A DNA stretch of 64,000 nucleotides from positions 3,620 through 67,619 of the forward strand of contig CAZENQ010000006.1 in assembly GCA_964513655.1 (NCBI GenBank). The letters run 5' to 3'. This stretch comes from G020350405 sp964513655 (lineage in GTDB: Bacteria; Planctomycetota; Phycisphaerae; Sedimentisphaerales; Anaerobacaceae). Below the pieces are notes generated by a model. It saw only the letters and a list, made by a program, of their open reading frames with translations. It made no database searches and was not told where the DNA came from. This document shows positions 8,041-17,068 of this stretch, piece after piece. The translations under genes and the position numbers were made by a program. Position 1 is the first letter of the stretch. Every line of letters begins with the position of its first letter.

Positions 8041-8937
8041 ATGCAGAACTGGACGATACAGAAGCTGTTAAACTGGACTGTCAAGCACTTCACCGAGAAG
8101 GGAATTGATTCACCCCGGCTGAGCGCAGAGCTTCTGCTTTCTGACGTCTTAGGGCTAAAGCGGATTGAGCTGTATACGCAATTTGACAAAGCTGTCAGCA
8201 CAGAGCAATTGGAGCGGCTGCGCGAGCTGGTAGACCGGGCGAGTCAAGATGAGCCCATCGCATACATAGTTGGTAAGACTGAATTTTACTCATTGGAGTT
8301 GGAAATTACACCTGACTGTATGATTCCCCGGCCGGAGACCGAACTGCTCGTCGAAAGGGCCATTGAATTTCTTCGAACGCGCAGCGGTAAGCAATTTGTT
8401 TGCGACCTGTGCACCGGCAGCGGTTGTGTTGCCGCGGCAGTAGCCAAAAACTACACTGATGCTGAGATAATCGCGACGGATATCTCAGATGCCGCTCTGA
8501 AGATAGCCGCCAGGAATATCGAAAGGTACCAGCTACAGGGGCGAATCAAGTTATTGTGCGGTGATTTATTCGACCCAATTATGCCCCAGCTGGATGTTGG
8601 CAAATTTGATTTGATTGTCTGCAACCCGCCCTATGTGAGCACCGGTGAGTTTGAAAAGCTCAATAAAAACGTAAAAGATTACGAGCCAAGATCGGCTCTG
8701 TTTGGAGGAGATGACGGCCTGGACATCTGCCGAAGGATTATCGAAGAGGCGGACAAGTTTCTAAAGGCCGGTGCAGCACTGATGCTGGAGGTCGGGTATC
8801 GCCAGGGGCCGGCGGTAAAGGAATTGCTCGAGCGAGGGGACTGTTTTGGTCAAATTACAATCGAAAAAGACGTACACGATAACGACCGAATCGCGGTTGG
8901 AAAAAAACAGAAAGTGGGGACCAAAGGGGGAAATTAG
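8041..8937 (+). CDS. prmC: Release factor glutamine methyltransferase PrmC/HemK
   Basis: Transfers a methyl group from SAM to the GGQ glutamine of release factors RF1/RF2, aiding termination. 298 residues from the chosen start. The N-terminal helical substrate domain (TPRLSAELLLSDVLGL-type region, residues 15-75) is followed by QDEPIAYIVGKTEFYSLEL and CMIPRPETELLVE. The SAM-binding motif is CDLCTGSGCVAAAVA, and the catalytic NPPY is in IVCNPPYVS. The frame is open upstream to 7774, but the family N-terminus begins at the ATG at 8041, and the upstream sequence is a repeat remnant. No clear ribosome-binding site precedes it. Confidence 0.92.
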   Translation: MQNWTIQKLLNWTVKHFTEKGIDSPRLSAELLLSDVLGLKRIELYTQFDKAVSTEQLERLRELVDRASQDEPIAYIVGKTEFYSLELEITPDCMIPRPETELLVERAIEFLRTRSGKQFVCDLCTGSGCVAAAVAKNYTDAEIIATDISDAALKIAARNIERYQLQGRIKLLCGDLFDPIMPQLDVGKFDLIVCNPPYVSTGEFEKLNKNVKDYEPRSALFGGDDGLDICRRIIEEADKFLKAGAALMLEVGYRQGPAVKELLERGDCFGQITIEKDVHDNDRIAVGKKQKVGTKGGN

Positions 8938-8987
8938 ATTTTCATCGGATTTTTAAAAAAAATAAGCGGAATTTCCCAAGAATATCC

Positions 8988-9017
8988 TTGACAAATTAGG
9001 AGTTATTCCTATATAGT
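8988..9017 (+). promoter_or_regulatory. Sigma-70 promoter of the PEP-CTERM gene
   Basis: A perfect TTGACA (8988-8993), an 18-base spacer and TATAGT (9012-9017) lie about 100 bp before the PEP-CTERM start. This leaves a 5' leader of about 90 bases. Confidence 0.75.
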
Positions 9018-9020
9018 ATT

Positions 9021-9043
9021 AATTGCAGCGTTGTTGTGCAATT
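9021..9043. promoter_or_regulatory. Inverted repeat at the predicted transcription start
   Basis: AATTGCA (9021-9027) and TGCAATT (9037-9043) form a perfect 7-bp inverted repeat starting four bases after the -10 box. It could be an operator overlapping the start point or a 5'-end hairpin protecting the mRNA. Confidence 0.5.
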
Positions 9044-9115
9044 TAGTAGTTTATATGCCCTGGCCCAGCGAGGTAAGGGGTGAGAAGACTCAGAGAAGAG
9101 ATGAGGAGATAGGTG

Positions 9116-9895
9116 ATGAAGAGGAAGTGTTTTTTGGGGGTCTTAGGGTTTGCAGTTTTGCTTTTTAATGCAAGCGGAGCTAGCGCTGTAACGGTTTATT
9201 TTCCAGAGTTAGATATCAGTTACGGTGCTGCTGCTTCGCCAATAATGGCTTCGGCAGAAGCTGAAGTCACCAGCGGGTCAGGTTATCTGGATATTGTTCT
9301 TACGAACACATCTGCCCTCGGGCCGGTGTTGGCAAATCCAAATAGAAGAGCCAATCCATTCATCATGGAAATTGAAATTGTGTTCGAAGGTGGTTTTACC
9401 CTGAACCAGAGTGCCAGTTACGTATCCTCGTTCTCAAATACTTGGTTTGCACAGGGCAGCAGTAAAGGCAGCATGAATCCCGCTGTACAGTTGGGCGCCA
9501 TGAATTTGGACTATAATTTTGTTGCACCTGATAGTGCCGGCATGGACACGTGCTTTATGACTGGAGACGCAGACAATTTTAACAATAACAACACTATCGC
9601 AAGTATGAACGTCCTCGACGGCTCCTACGTACCACAGGAATCTTATGCTGAGGGATTCTTGAACCCATCACCAGACGTCAATAGCGGAGCGGTCTTTGAT
9701 TCGGCCCTGTTTCACTTTGCGTTTGACGAAACGGCGACTCCGGATGCGAGCTTTTATTTGACAGCCGATACGTTATACATCAAGTACATCGGCAGCGGGG
9801 ATCACAGCAGGCATCAGTCGAATGTGCCGGAGCCATCGACAGTGGCGCTACTTGGTTTGGGCACTTTGGTTTTGTTGAGGAAACGAAAAAGATAA
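9116..9895 (+). CDS. PEP-CTERM sorted secreted protein
   Basis: 259 residues. A cleavable signal peptide (residues ~1-25, hydrophobic core VLGFAVLLF, ending ASA) leads a beta-rich, Ser/Asn-rich body. The C-terminus has the full exosortase signal: VPEPST, a hydrophobic stretch and a basic RKRKR tail. Such proteins are processed by an exosortase (EpsH/XrtA type) and delivered to the cell surface or matrix; no exosortase is in this window. The body has no recognised catalytic motif. I take ATG 9116, seven bases after GAGGAG, over the adjacent GTG at 9113. A strong promoter precedes it and an intrinsic terminator follows, so it is monocistronic. Confidence 0.9.
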   Translation: MKRKCFLGVLGFAVLLFNASGASAVTVYFPELDISYGAAASPIMASAEAEVTSGSGYLDIVLTNTSALGPVLANPNRRANPFIMEIEIVFEGGFTLNQSASYVSSFSNTWFAQGSSKGSMNPAVQLGAMNLDYNFVAPDSAGMDTCFMTGDADNFNNNNTIASMNVLDGSYVPQESYAEGFLNPSPDVNSGAVFDSALFHFAFDETATPDASFYLTADTLYIKYIGSGDHSRHQSNVPEPSTVALLGLGTLVLLRKRKR

Positions 9896-9937
9896 GCCGA
9901 TTGTACAGAAGGCTTTGGAATCTTCCTTAAATTAGGT

Positions 9938-9963
9938 AAAGGGTTTGAACCCTTTATTTTTTT
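9938..9963 (+). terminator. Rho-independent terminator of the PEP-CTERM gene
   Basis: AAAGGGTT (9938-9945) and AACCCTTT (9948-9955) pair with a two-base apex and are followed by a run of seven T (9957-9963). It lies 43 bp after the stop. Confidence 0.85.
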
Positions 9964-10027
9964 GTCGGCATACTAACTATCTGCTTTGCGTGTCTTAACG
10001 GTGCACCTGTGCACTCACTGAGGGCAA

Positions 10028-10555
10028 TCAGTAAGAAATAACGGTCTTGACTTCATAGCCATCCAGTTTTTCCCGGCCGGCCAATTCGTTAAGCTCTATA
10101 AGAAATGATATCCCCACGATGTGGCCGCCAATCTTTTCGATGAGTTTGCATGCTGCCGCCATTGTTCCACCCGTTGCCAACAGGTCGTCAACCATCAAGA
10201 CGCTTGAGCCATTATTTACAGCGTCATTATGCACCTCTAAAGTATCAGTGCCGTATTCCAAATCGTAAGTGATGCTTTCGGTTTTGAAGGGCAGTTTACC
10301 CTGTTTTCTTATGGGCACAAAGCCGGTTTGGAGCTTTCTTGCAACGGCCGCGCCAAATATAAATCCTCTGGCCTCAACCGCGGCAACATAGTCGATATCC
10401 GCTACGGTAAAGCCAGCGCATAAGGCTTCTATTGCTTGTGCAAGCGCTTCCGGGTCTGCCAGCAATGGTGTGATATCGCGAAATAAAATTCCCTTCTTCG
10501 GCCAATCGGGTATGCTGCGAATGTATTTTTCCAGGTTAATTTTTTCGGCTGCCAT
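10028..10555 (-). CDS. apt: Adenine phosphoribosyltransferase
   Basis: Salvages adenine: adenine plus PRPP gives AMP and pyrophosphate, in the cytoplasm. 175 residues, the usual APRT length. The N-terminus has SIPDWPKKGILFRDITPLL, typical of the family. A base-binding VEARGFIFGAAVA region and the PRPP loop VLMVDDLLATGGTM follow. AGGAATG lies nearby upstream of the ATG at 10555. It is downstream of the sigma factor on the same strand with a gap of about 125 bp. Confidence 0.94.
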   Translation of the reverse strand: MAAEKINLEKYIRSIPDWPKKGILFRDITPLLADPEALAQAIEALCAGFTVADIDYVAAVEARGFIFGAAVARKLQTGFVPIRKQGKLPFKTESITYDLEYGTDTLEVHNDAVNNGSSVLMVDDLLATGGTMAAACKLIEKIGGHIVGISFLIELNELAGREKLDGYEVKTVISY

Positions 10556-10680
10556 TTATCTTGCATTCCTCGGTATATATCAAAGTATCAGTTAAAATCA
10601 GAGGTTATTAGATTGCCGCCATCTATTGTTAGTTTATCGCGCAGGAAATGCAAGTTTTATTGATTTATTGTTTGCCGCTG

Positions 10681-11499
10681 CTATTCGTTCATATACTCAT
10701 AGAGTTTGGTAAGTGCGGCACGTTGAATCTGTCGAATTCTCTCCCGCGTCAGACCCAATTTCTCGCCTATCTGTCTTAGGGTCATTGGCTTGCGCCCGCT
10801 GAGCCCGTAATGTAATCTCAGGACGTCGGCTTCTCGAGGATCGATTTCGTCGAGCAATCTCAGAACCTTTGCCTTTTCTTCATCGGCAACCAATTCATCC
10901 TCTGGCGTGGGCGCATTCTGGTCCGGCACAGTTTCCTCGATCATTTTATCGTCGGCCGTACCATCCGTGCCGGAAGTATCCCTCACAGAGCTAAGTATTT
11001 TGACAATCTGATGTATTATTTTCGCTTTCCGCAACGGCAGGTGCATTATCTCTGCCATTTCCTCGACATCCAGTGTTCTGCCAAGCCTGCCTTCGAGATC
11101 TGCGGTGGTATGTCGCCACTGATTCATTAATGCAACCATATACGTGGGGATGTGAACGGGTTGGACATTGGCCAGCAGCGCGCGCTTAATACTTTGCTTT
11201 ATCCACCATGCGGCATAGGTGCTAAAGCGGGTCCCATGGTCGGGGTCAAAGTAATCAACAGCCTTTATAAGGCCGAGATTGCCCTCCTCAATCAGGTCCC
11301 CAAGGCTCATTCCCCGGCCCCCATATTTTTTTGCGATATTAACAACCAGTCTCAGATTGCTTCGCACCAACTGGTCTCTGGCGGCTGAGTCGTTCTCCTC
11401 AACAACAAGTCTACCTAAGGAGCGCTCCTCTTCTACCGTCAACAGCGAGGCTTCGTCAATCTCCTTCAGGTACTCTTTTATGGTTATATCGAATGCTAT
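10681..11499 (-). CDS. RNA polymerase sigma-70 family factor, probable AUA start
   Basis: Directs RNA polymerase to promoters. It carries regions 2, 3 and 4 of the RpoD/SigA group: RSNLRLVVNIAKKYGGRG and GNLGLIKAVDYFDPDHGTRF (region 2), FSTYAAWWIKQSIKRAL, and a C-terminal LTLRQIGEKLGLTRERIRQI-like helix-turn-helix (here MTLRQIGEKLGLTRERIRQI). The conventional start would be TTG at 11442, but the frame upstream to 11499 still encodes region 1.2 (IKEYLKEIDEASLLTVEEE), so the protein is longer. There is no ATG, GTG or TTG in that extension. AGGAG at 11506-11510 lies six bases before an in-frame ATA at 11499, and a TGA closes the frame just upstream. I therefore place the start at ATA 11499 (272 residues). 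It lacks the long region 1.1, so it may be an alternative group 2 factor or a short SigA. Confidence 0.85.
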   Translation of the reverse strand: MAFDITIKEYLKEIDEASLLTVEEERSLGRLVVEENDSAARDQLVRSNLRLVVNIAKKYGGRGMSLGDLIEEGNLGLIKAVDYFDPDHGTRFSTYAAWWIKQSIKRALLANVQPVHIPTYMVALMNQWRHTTADLEGRLGRTLDVEEMAEIMHLPLRKAKIIHQIVKILSSVRDTSGTDGTADDKMIEETVPDQNAPTPEDELVADEEKAKVLRLLDEIDPREADVLRLHYGLSGRKPMTLRQIGEKLGLTRERIRQIQRAALTKLYEYMNE

Positions 11500-11686
11500 A
11501 GCTCACTCCTGCCCAACCAAAGAAGTCCTTCGACTCCAGCTATAAGGCGAAATCTGGTTCCGAACCTTGTCATTCTTACAGGATGATTGGTTCTTCACCA
11601 AAGAACAAATCTATCTGAGGTATCGGTCAAATATACCAGCAAGTTTAACTGGTTAAATGCAGCTGGTCAATACCTGCCATCAAGCC

Positions 11687-13690
11687 TTAATTATCGGCCT
11701 TGCTTTCCTCCTCTGCGTTACTATCATCACTGGTTTTATTCTTCTCTTCTTCGCTACTATCGTCACCGGCTTGGCTCTTCGGCTCCACAGTTTCCTGGGT
11801 TGGTTCAACGTGTACCTGTTCAGGTTCCTTTGCCTCTTGCGTCTGCTCGGCATCGCTGATTTTTTCAGGTCCAACCGTTTCGGCATCCTGTTCACTCGGC
11901 TGGCTCGGTTCAGAGATATCCTGCTCTGGCTCACTTGTTTGCTCGTCTTTCGGTTTTTCTAACTGGTCGATATCACTGTCAGAAAGAACCGTCTGAACAC
12001 CCACCGGGGCCGGCTTCGGGGCATGTTCAGCCGCCTGCTCTTCGGCAGCCCACCGCACTCTTCGTAAGCTCAAACCGATTTTGCGGGACTCAGTATCAAC
12101 CCTTAGAATCTTAACTTCGATCTCTTCGTCCAATTTAACAATATCCTGTGGTTTCTCGATCTTATGGTCTGCGAGTTCAGAAATGTGCAACAACCCTTCC
12201 AACTCTGGTTCAAGTTCAACGAAAGCACCAAAATTGGTAATTTTCGTCACCTTACCTTTAATAATTTGACCGGGAATATATTTTTCTGGAATAGCACGAA
12301 GCCAGGGGTCCTCATTCATTTGCTTCATCCCGAGAGATATCCGACGTTTTTCCTCATTAACTTCCAAGACAACACATTTTATTTCTTGACCTTTCTGTAG
12401 GGCCTCACTGGGATGTCCGTATTTCTTAGTCCAACTTAAATCCGAGATGTGTATCATACCGTCAATGCCCTGCTCGATCTCGACGAAGACGCCGAAATTG
12501 GTCATGCTTCTGACCGTAGCGGGAACAATCGTTCCCGCCGGATACTTCTGAGAAGCAACCGCCCAGGGATTTATTTCAGTCTGCTTCAGGCCCAGCGATA
12601 TTTCCTGTCTCTCCTTGTTAACACTCAGTACAACCACGTCGATTTCTTCACCAAGATTGAGTATCTCGCTAGGGTGTGTGAGTCGCCGGGTCCAGCTCAT
12701 CTCACTAATATGCACAAGGCCTTCAATCCCATCTTCAAGCCGGACGAACACACCATAATTCATAACGTTGACCACCTTACCTTTTACCCTCGCTCCGATT
12801 GGGTAGCGATGCTCGACGCTTTCCCAAGGGCTGGCTGTTTTTTGCTTCAGACCCAAGGAAATCTTCTCACCTTCCTTATCGACACCAATAACAAAGCATT
12901 CGATTTCTTGGTCGAGTTGAACTACTTCTGAGGGATGTGAGATCCTGCCCCAGCTTAAATCGGAAATATGCAACAGGCCATCCAAGCCTCCCAAATCTAC
13001 AAACACACCAAAGTCAGCGATGTTCTTGACCACACCTTTTCGCAATTGGCCGACCTCGATCTCCGCGAGAATCTTCTCTTTACTGCTCTGGCGTTCTTCT
13101 TCGATGAGCTTACGTCTGGAGACGACGATGTTCCGGCCTTCAACGTCGATTTTAAGTATCTTGCTTTCTACCTCCTTGCCAATAAACCTACTAATATCGC
13201 CGGGTTTTCTTATATCAACCTGTGAGGCCGGCAAAAACACAGGTACACCAATATCAACAAGCAAACCGCCCTTGATGCGTCTTATAACCCTTCCGCTCAC
13301 AACATCCCCTTCCTTCTTCGTGTTGACAATCACCTCCCATCCTCTGATGCGGTCGGCTTTGCGTTTGCTCAACAGTATAAGCCCGCCTTCAGAGTCCGTG
13401 TCTTCAAGCAGCACTTCAATTTCTTTGCCCTGTGAGACCTCATCGGGACTCTCAAATTCACCGGCGTCGACAACTCCCTCGCTTTTCAGGCCCACTTCTA
13501 CAATAACATCATTGCCTATTTGCGATACGATTGTTCCTTTAAGAATGGTCCCCGGCAGGCGCGAATCCACTTTTGTCTGCAGGGCTTCTTCCAAAAGTTC
13601 ATTTTCCTTATCACCGAACATCTCGCCGATCTGGTGGTCAATCGCCTCTCGTGACAAACCTAATTTGTTAGCTATGTTTCTATCTACCAT
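11687..13690 (-). CDS. rpsA: Ribosomal protein S1 with acidic C-terminal tail
   Basis: mRNA-binding protein of the 30S subunit, 667 residues. Six S1 OB-fold repeats can be followed. The first two are divergent. The last four carry the GVFV/GLLHIS signature (for example NIADFGVFVDLGGLDGLLHI), each followed by LSW or EMSW and HPSE. About 110 residues after the sixth repeat form an E/D/Q/S/P-rich tail with no fold, absent from the 557-residue E. coli protein. I choose ATG 13690, with AAAGGA nine bases before it; the frame runs 31 codons further but is not S1-like. It follows ispH, as in the cmk-plsC-ispH-rpsA clusters of other bacteria. Confidence 0.93.
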   Translation of the reverse strand: MVDRNIANKLGLSREAIDHQIGEMFGDKENELLEEALQTKVDSRLPGTILKGTIVSQIGNDVIVEVGLKSEGVVDAGEFESPDEVSQGKEIEVLLEDTDSEGGLILLSKRKADRIRGWEVIVNTKKEGDVVSGRVIRRIKGGLLVDIGVPVFLPASQVDIRKPGDISRFIGKEVESKILKIDVEGRNIVVSRRKLIEEERQSSKEKILAEIEVGQLRKGVVKNIADFGVFVDLGGLDGLLHISDLSWGRISHPSEVVQLDQEIECFVIGVDKEGEKISLGLKQKTASPWESVEHRYPIGARVKGKVVNVMNYGVFVRLEDGIEGLVHISEMSWTRRLTHPSEILNLGEEIDVVVLSVNKERQEISLGLKQTEINPWAVASQKYPAGTIVPATVRSMTNFGVFVEIEQGIDGMIHISDLSWTKKYGHPSEALQKGQEIKCVVLEVNEEKRRISLGMKQMNEDPWLRAIPEKYIPGQIIKGKVTKITNFGAFVELEPELEGLLHISELADHKIEKPQDIVKLDEEIEVKILRVDTESRKIGLSLRRVRWAAEEQAAEHAPKPAPVGVQTVLSDSDIDQLEKPKDEQTSEPEQDISEPSQPSEQDAETVGPEKISDAEQTQEAKEPEQVHVEPTQETVEPKSQAGDDSSEEEKNKTSDDSNAEEESKADN

Positions 13691-13916
13691 AAATTCAAAT
13701 TCCTTTGTGGAGTCTGTTCCCGGGTTTCCATTCAGCAAAAGGTTGCGGAAGAGGTCCCGTTTAAACCAATTGGCGCCCCACATTTACGCCAAGAGGTCCG
13801 TGTGTAACGCCGCACAAATTCAAAATTTTTGGTTAATCATTTATAAAAACGCATTGGCGTACGCAGCCAATGCAAACTGTATCCCGACAAATTCCAGTTT
13901 TTCCAGCAGCCCTGCC

Positions 13917-14765
13917 TCACGCGGCGCTGGCATCAAAAGCCGCTAAATTTTCGACAAATTCGGCTATTATCCATTCAGGCGTCGAGGCTCCTGCCGTGAC
14001 GCCTGCTATATTTTTATCAGAAAGTGTATTTTTATCAAGTTCATTCCAATTTTGCAAGTGAAACGTTTGTTTATTATATTTTTTGCAAAGCTCCGCCAGC
14101 CTGCGTGTATTAGCACTTTCCAGGTCTCCGAGCACGAACATTATATCCACCTGTTTGCATAATTTCACGGCGGATTGCTGCCTTTTTATTGCTTCCTTAC
14201 ACAAAGTATTGATTACTTTCAATTCCTGGAAGCCGGCCTTGGCTATGGCACCAAGCATCGAACTTACGTGCTCAGGGCTTTGGGTAGTCTGGCAAATAAT
14301 TCCTAACTTACTATTTTTAGGCAACTTATGCAAGTCCGCCTCATCAGCAACCACAACAACATCCCTGGCGCAACCCATAACAGCCTGGATCTCCGGGTGA
14401 TTTTCGTCACCAATAATTACCACTCTATAACCAGCCTTTTCGAGTTCTTTGGCTATTCTCTGTACCCTTTTAACTAACACACAAGTGGCATCAACAATTT
14501 TGAGTCCTTTTTCTTTGAGCCTGGCTATCTGTTCAGGGACAGCTCCATGAGAACGTATGATAACCGTCCCTGTCTGAATCTGCTCCACATTATAAGCCAT
14601 AATTAGCCCAGCTTCTTCCAGTCGTCTGACCACATCTTTGTTATGGATGATGGAACCGAGGCTATAGATGGGGCCCGGCCGGGACGTCAGTATCGTTTCG
14701 GCTGTACTGATAGCGTTATTAACACCTTGACAAAAGCCACACTTTTCTGCAACTATGACTTTCAT
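13917..14765 (-). CDS. ispH: 4-hydroxy-3-methylbut-2-enyl diphosphate reductase
   Basis: Last step of the MEP isoprenoid pathway: HMBPP to IPP and DMAPP, using an iron-sulfur cluster. 282 residues. The three cluster cysteines are recognisable: Cys in EKCGFCQGV near residue 12, Cys in VDATCVLVKRV near 95, and Cys in VINTLCKEAIKRQ near 196. The SHGAVPE, GDENHPEIQAVMG and TAGASTPEWII motifs are all present. It lies upstream of rpsA on the same strand with a gap of about 225 bp. IspH and S1 are fused or neighbouring in several bacterial groups. Confidence 0.95.
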   Translation of the reverse strand: MKVIVAEKCGFCQGVNNAISTAETILTSRPGPIYSLGSIIHNKDVVRRLEEAGLIMAYNVEQIQTGTVIIRSHGAVPEQIARLKEKGLKIVDATCVLVKRVQRIAKELEKAGYRVVIIGDENHPEIQAVMGCARDVVVVADEADLHKLPKNSKLGIICQTTQSPEHVSSMLGAIAKAGFQELKVINTLCKEAIKRQQSAVKLCKQVDIMFVLGDLESANTRRLAELCKKYNKQTFHLQNWNELDKNTLSDKNIAGVTAGASTPEWIIAEFVENLAAFDASAA

Positions 14766-14875
14766 AAATATTTACCTTTGGACGGGGATCCTCAATTCAC
14801 GGGAATACCAAACCAAATCATAGTGGTTTTTGGTAACAGACCAGGCTCTTTCTCAGCGTCACCGACATTTCCATC

Positions 14876-15046
14876 TCAGAACGAGAGCAGACACTGCCAG
14901 ATGAACATATAGCCAAGTGCATCAATATCTTCCCACACTTTCCGGAAGAGTGTCTCATCTCCCGAAATCTCAGGTATCTCCTTCAGCTTCTGCTCCCACG
15001 GGATACAAGTACCCGGTTTTACTTCAATCTTTTGTCTTTTAGTCAT
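14876..15046 (-). CDS. Small protein of 56 residues, unknown
   Basis: The ATG at 15046 has GGAGC about eight bases upstream. The frame can be extended to 15070 but the ribosome-binding site favours the shorter form. The product starts MTKRQKIEVKPGTCIPWEQ and is charged in the middle (KEIPEISGDETLFRKVWED). It ends with a hydrophobic LGYMFIWQCLLSF. I recognise no family. It lies between ispH and the URO-D-like gene on their strand, with 60 bp to the latter. Its codon use and ribosome-binding site make it a plausible real gene, but homologues would be needed to be sure. Confidence 0.5.
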   Translation of the reverse strand: MTKRQKIEVKPGTCIPWEQKLKEIPEISGDETLFRKVWEDIDALGYMFIWQCLLSF

Positions 15047-15106
15047 GTGAATAGCTCCATAAATAATCAATTATCAATAATTATGCTCAATTGCTTAAAT
15101 CGTTGA

Positions 15107-16303
15107 TTAGTATACTCCATACTCGCGGGTGAAGTCTGTCATGGCCTTTATATTTTCGACCTTGGCATCGTCCTGTATGATGGCACTGGCGTCCATGATA
15201 TAGCCACCATCTTTGGCAACGCTGTCAATCACTTTCCTGCAATAGTCACGCACTTCGTTAGGTGTGCCGAAACCCAACAGAAAGTTCGGGATTCCGCCGC
15301 TGATGCAAAACTTATGTCCGATTGTCTTGTGAGCCTCGAAGATGTCGGCCTTATCGACGTGGTAAACAATTGCCTTGTCCGGCAACTCAGTGAAGGATTT
15401 CAAATGAGCGTTCCAGTCACCCTCGGCGTAAAACAAAACCTGATGGCCGTGGGACCAGATTTCCTCGATGATTGGCTTGAGTGTCGGCCAATAGAGCTTA
15501 TTGAAATGCTCATGCGAGATGAAGGGCACACATCCGCGATGCATCCAGAAACCAATAGGGACGTTCTTATCGGGGTCGGCACCGGAAAGGGCGACGTGTG
15601 TTAGATGCGGCATCAGGGCCTCACAGGCGGCGAGGATCTTGTCCGGGCGCTGGAACAGATCCATAGTCAGACCGATGTAGCCGCGCAACTTATCGGCAAG
15701 AATATCAAAGGGTGCCTTTAGAATGCCTGAGATGGCCGAAACGGTTCCAGACTCGGACCGCAACAATGCATTCTGTGTTCCAAACGCCGTGAAGTACTTC
15801 ATCATCGCCATACCGCCCTTCAAAAACGACAGATTGCTGCGAAAGGAAGTCGGCTCACCTATCGTACTTACGTCTGCCGAGACACGTGGAAGCCAGACGT
15901 TGAACAAATATCCGGTTGGGTCTTCAATTAGCCGGTCGTATTCGCCCGGTTTCATAAAGGCCTTTTCCGGAGGTGGTTCTTTGTACTGAAAGCCCGTGTT
16001 GGGCGGAACATCGATACCAGGAACACCGTAGTACTTTAAGCCGATGGCTTGCGTCAGCCCGGTCCAGACATAAACCATATTTGCGACTACGGCGTCCCAG
16101 TCGAAATCGGCTGCACATTTGCGGGCGGCCTCAAAGGCCTTTTCAAAGTTGTGGGTTACTTCCTGGCAGGTGTAGCCGGCGTATTTGGCCGTAAATTCGG
16201 CAACAAACGGACGAATGGGAATTTTGTCTGGTTTCTCATTTCTCATCGCCGTGACGTATCGCTTGAGTCGTTCAGCATACAACTGTTCCATATCTTTGGC
16301 CAT
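15107..16303 (-). CDS. URO-D superfamily protein, methyltransferase-like
   Basis: 398 residues of the uroporphyrinogen decarboxylase / cobalamin-dependent methyltransferase (MtaA, CmuA) superfamily. Visible features are ERLKRYVTAMRNEKPDKIPI at the N-terminus, a TIM-barrel pattern, and SHEHFNKLYWPTLKPIIEEI followed by GHQVLFYAEGDWN. The last is where MtaA-type enzymes have a zinc-binding HxC motif. Here that site reads FYAEGDW with no Cys, so corrinoid methyl transfer through zinc is doubtful. Planctomycetes carry many such paralogues of unknown role. It splits the otherwise conserved cmk-plsC / ispH-rpsA order. A second member, with cysteines intact, is at 39277-40578. Confidence 0.8.
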   Translation of the reverse strand: MAKDMEQLYAERLKRYVTAMRNEKPDKIPIRPFVAEFTAKYAGYTCQEVTHNFEKAFEAARKCAADFDWDAVVANMVYVWTGLTQAIGLKYYGVPGIDVPPNTGFQYKEPPPEKAFMKPGEYDRLIEDPTGYLFNVWLPRVSADVSTIGEPTSFRSNLSFLKGGMAMMKYFTAFGTQNALLRSESGTVSAISGILKAPFDILADKLRGYIGLTMDLFQRPDKILAACEALMPHLTHVALSGADPDKNVPIGFWMHRGCVPFISHEHFNKLYWPTLKPIIEEIWSHGHQVLFYAEGDWNAHLKSFTELPDKAIVYHVDKADIFEAHKTIGHKFCISGGIPNFLLGFGTPNEVRDYCRKVIDSVAKDGGYIMDASAIIQDDAKVENIKAMTDFTREYGVY

Positions 16304-16432
16304 TTTTATCTGCTTTGCTCCAAGACTAAAATTACTTCACTCGGTTGCATACGTCGCTAGCAAAGTTGCCAGTTTACGCATGCGAAAAACAAAAACCTAC
16401 ATTTGGAAAGGGTTCCCAAGAGGGGAACACAA

Positions 16433-17068
16433 TCAATATTTAAGCGGTTCCTTACCATGCCTTATGCGGCAGTCGTTCTGCATTTGCCGCAGCGTATTAG
16501 TTAAGTTCTCTGCGAGTTCCCTGTCGTTCATATTTTTTACTTGCTCAGCCGTTATACACTCTCCGTAACAGACAGAGATTTTTTTTCCTGGGGAGAACAT
16601 CTTCTTATGTCTGGGCCAACATTCAAAGGCTCCATCAATCGCCACCGGTACAACTGCAGCCTCTCCACGTCTGCATAAAAGGCCGAAACCGGGTTTGAAG
16701 GGCGTAATCTTCCCGTCTCTGGTGCGCGTAGCTTCCGGGAAAAGACAGACTCCGTTACCTTTTTTAAGTTTGGTAATGACTGTCTTGATGGCCGCCAAAT
16801 CAGCCTGGTCCCTTCTGACCGGAATAGTATTGACCGAGGAGAGCAGCCGTCCGAAGAACTGATTAGTAAAAAGTGTATCACGTGCAAGAAAATACAAAGG
16901 TCTCTTCAAAGGCACTCCACAAAATATTGGGTCGAGAAAGCTCTGGTGGTTACAAACCAGAACAAGAGCGCCCTGGCCGGGGACATTTTCCACGCCGTAA
17001 ACGCGTAAACGGAGGAACAGTCTGCAAAAGATTCTGCAGAGCATTCGCGCAAACCGGAACCATATCAT
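16433..17068 (-). CDS. plsC: 1-acyl-sn-glycerol-3-phosphate acyltransferase
   Basis: Makes phosphatidic acid by acylating lysophosphatidate at the membrane. 211 residues. The acyltransferase motifs are clear: NHQSFLDP (HX4D catalytic), a following RPLYFLARDTLF, FPEATRTRDG (glycerophosphate binding) and VVPVAIDGAFECWP. The start ATG at 17068 overlaps the cmk stop as ATGA, with AGAAGG six bases upstream, so translation is probably coupled; a longer frame to 17104 exists but lies inside cmk. The N-terminal MIWFRFARMLCRIFCRLFLR is a likely membrane-anchoring helix. Confidence 0.92.
   Translation of the reverse strand: MIWFRFARMLCRIFCRLFLRLRVYGVENVPGQGALVLVCNHQSFLDPIFCGVPLKRPLYFLARDTLFTNQFFGRLLSSVNTIPVRRDQADLAAIKTVITKLKKGNGVCLFPEATRTRDGKITPFKPGFGLLCRRGEAAVVPVAIDGAFECWPRHKKMFSPGKKISVCYGECITAEQVKNMNDRELAENLTNTLRQMQNDCRIRHGKEPLKY

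Noticed and set aside
10681..11442. Sigma factor starting at TTG 11442
   Set aside because: This start would delete conserved region 1.2, which is encoded in the same frame just upstream.
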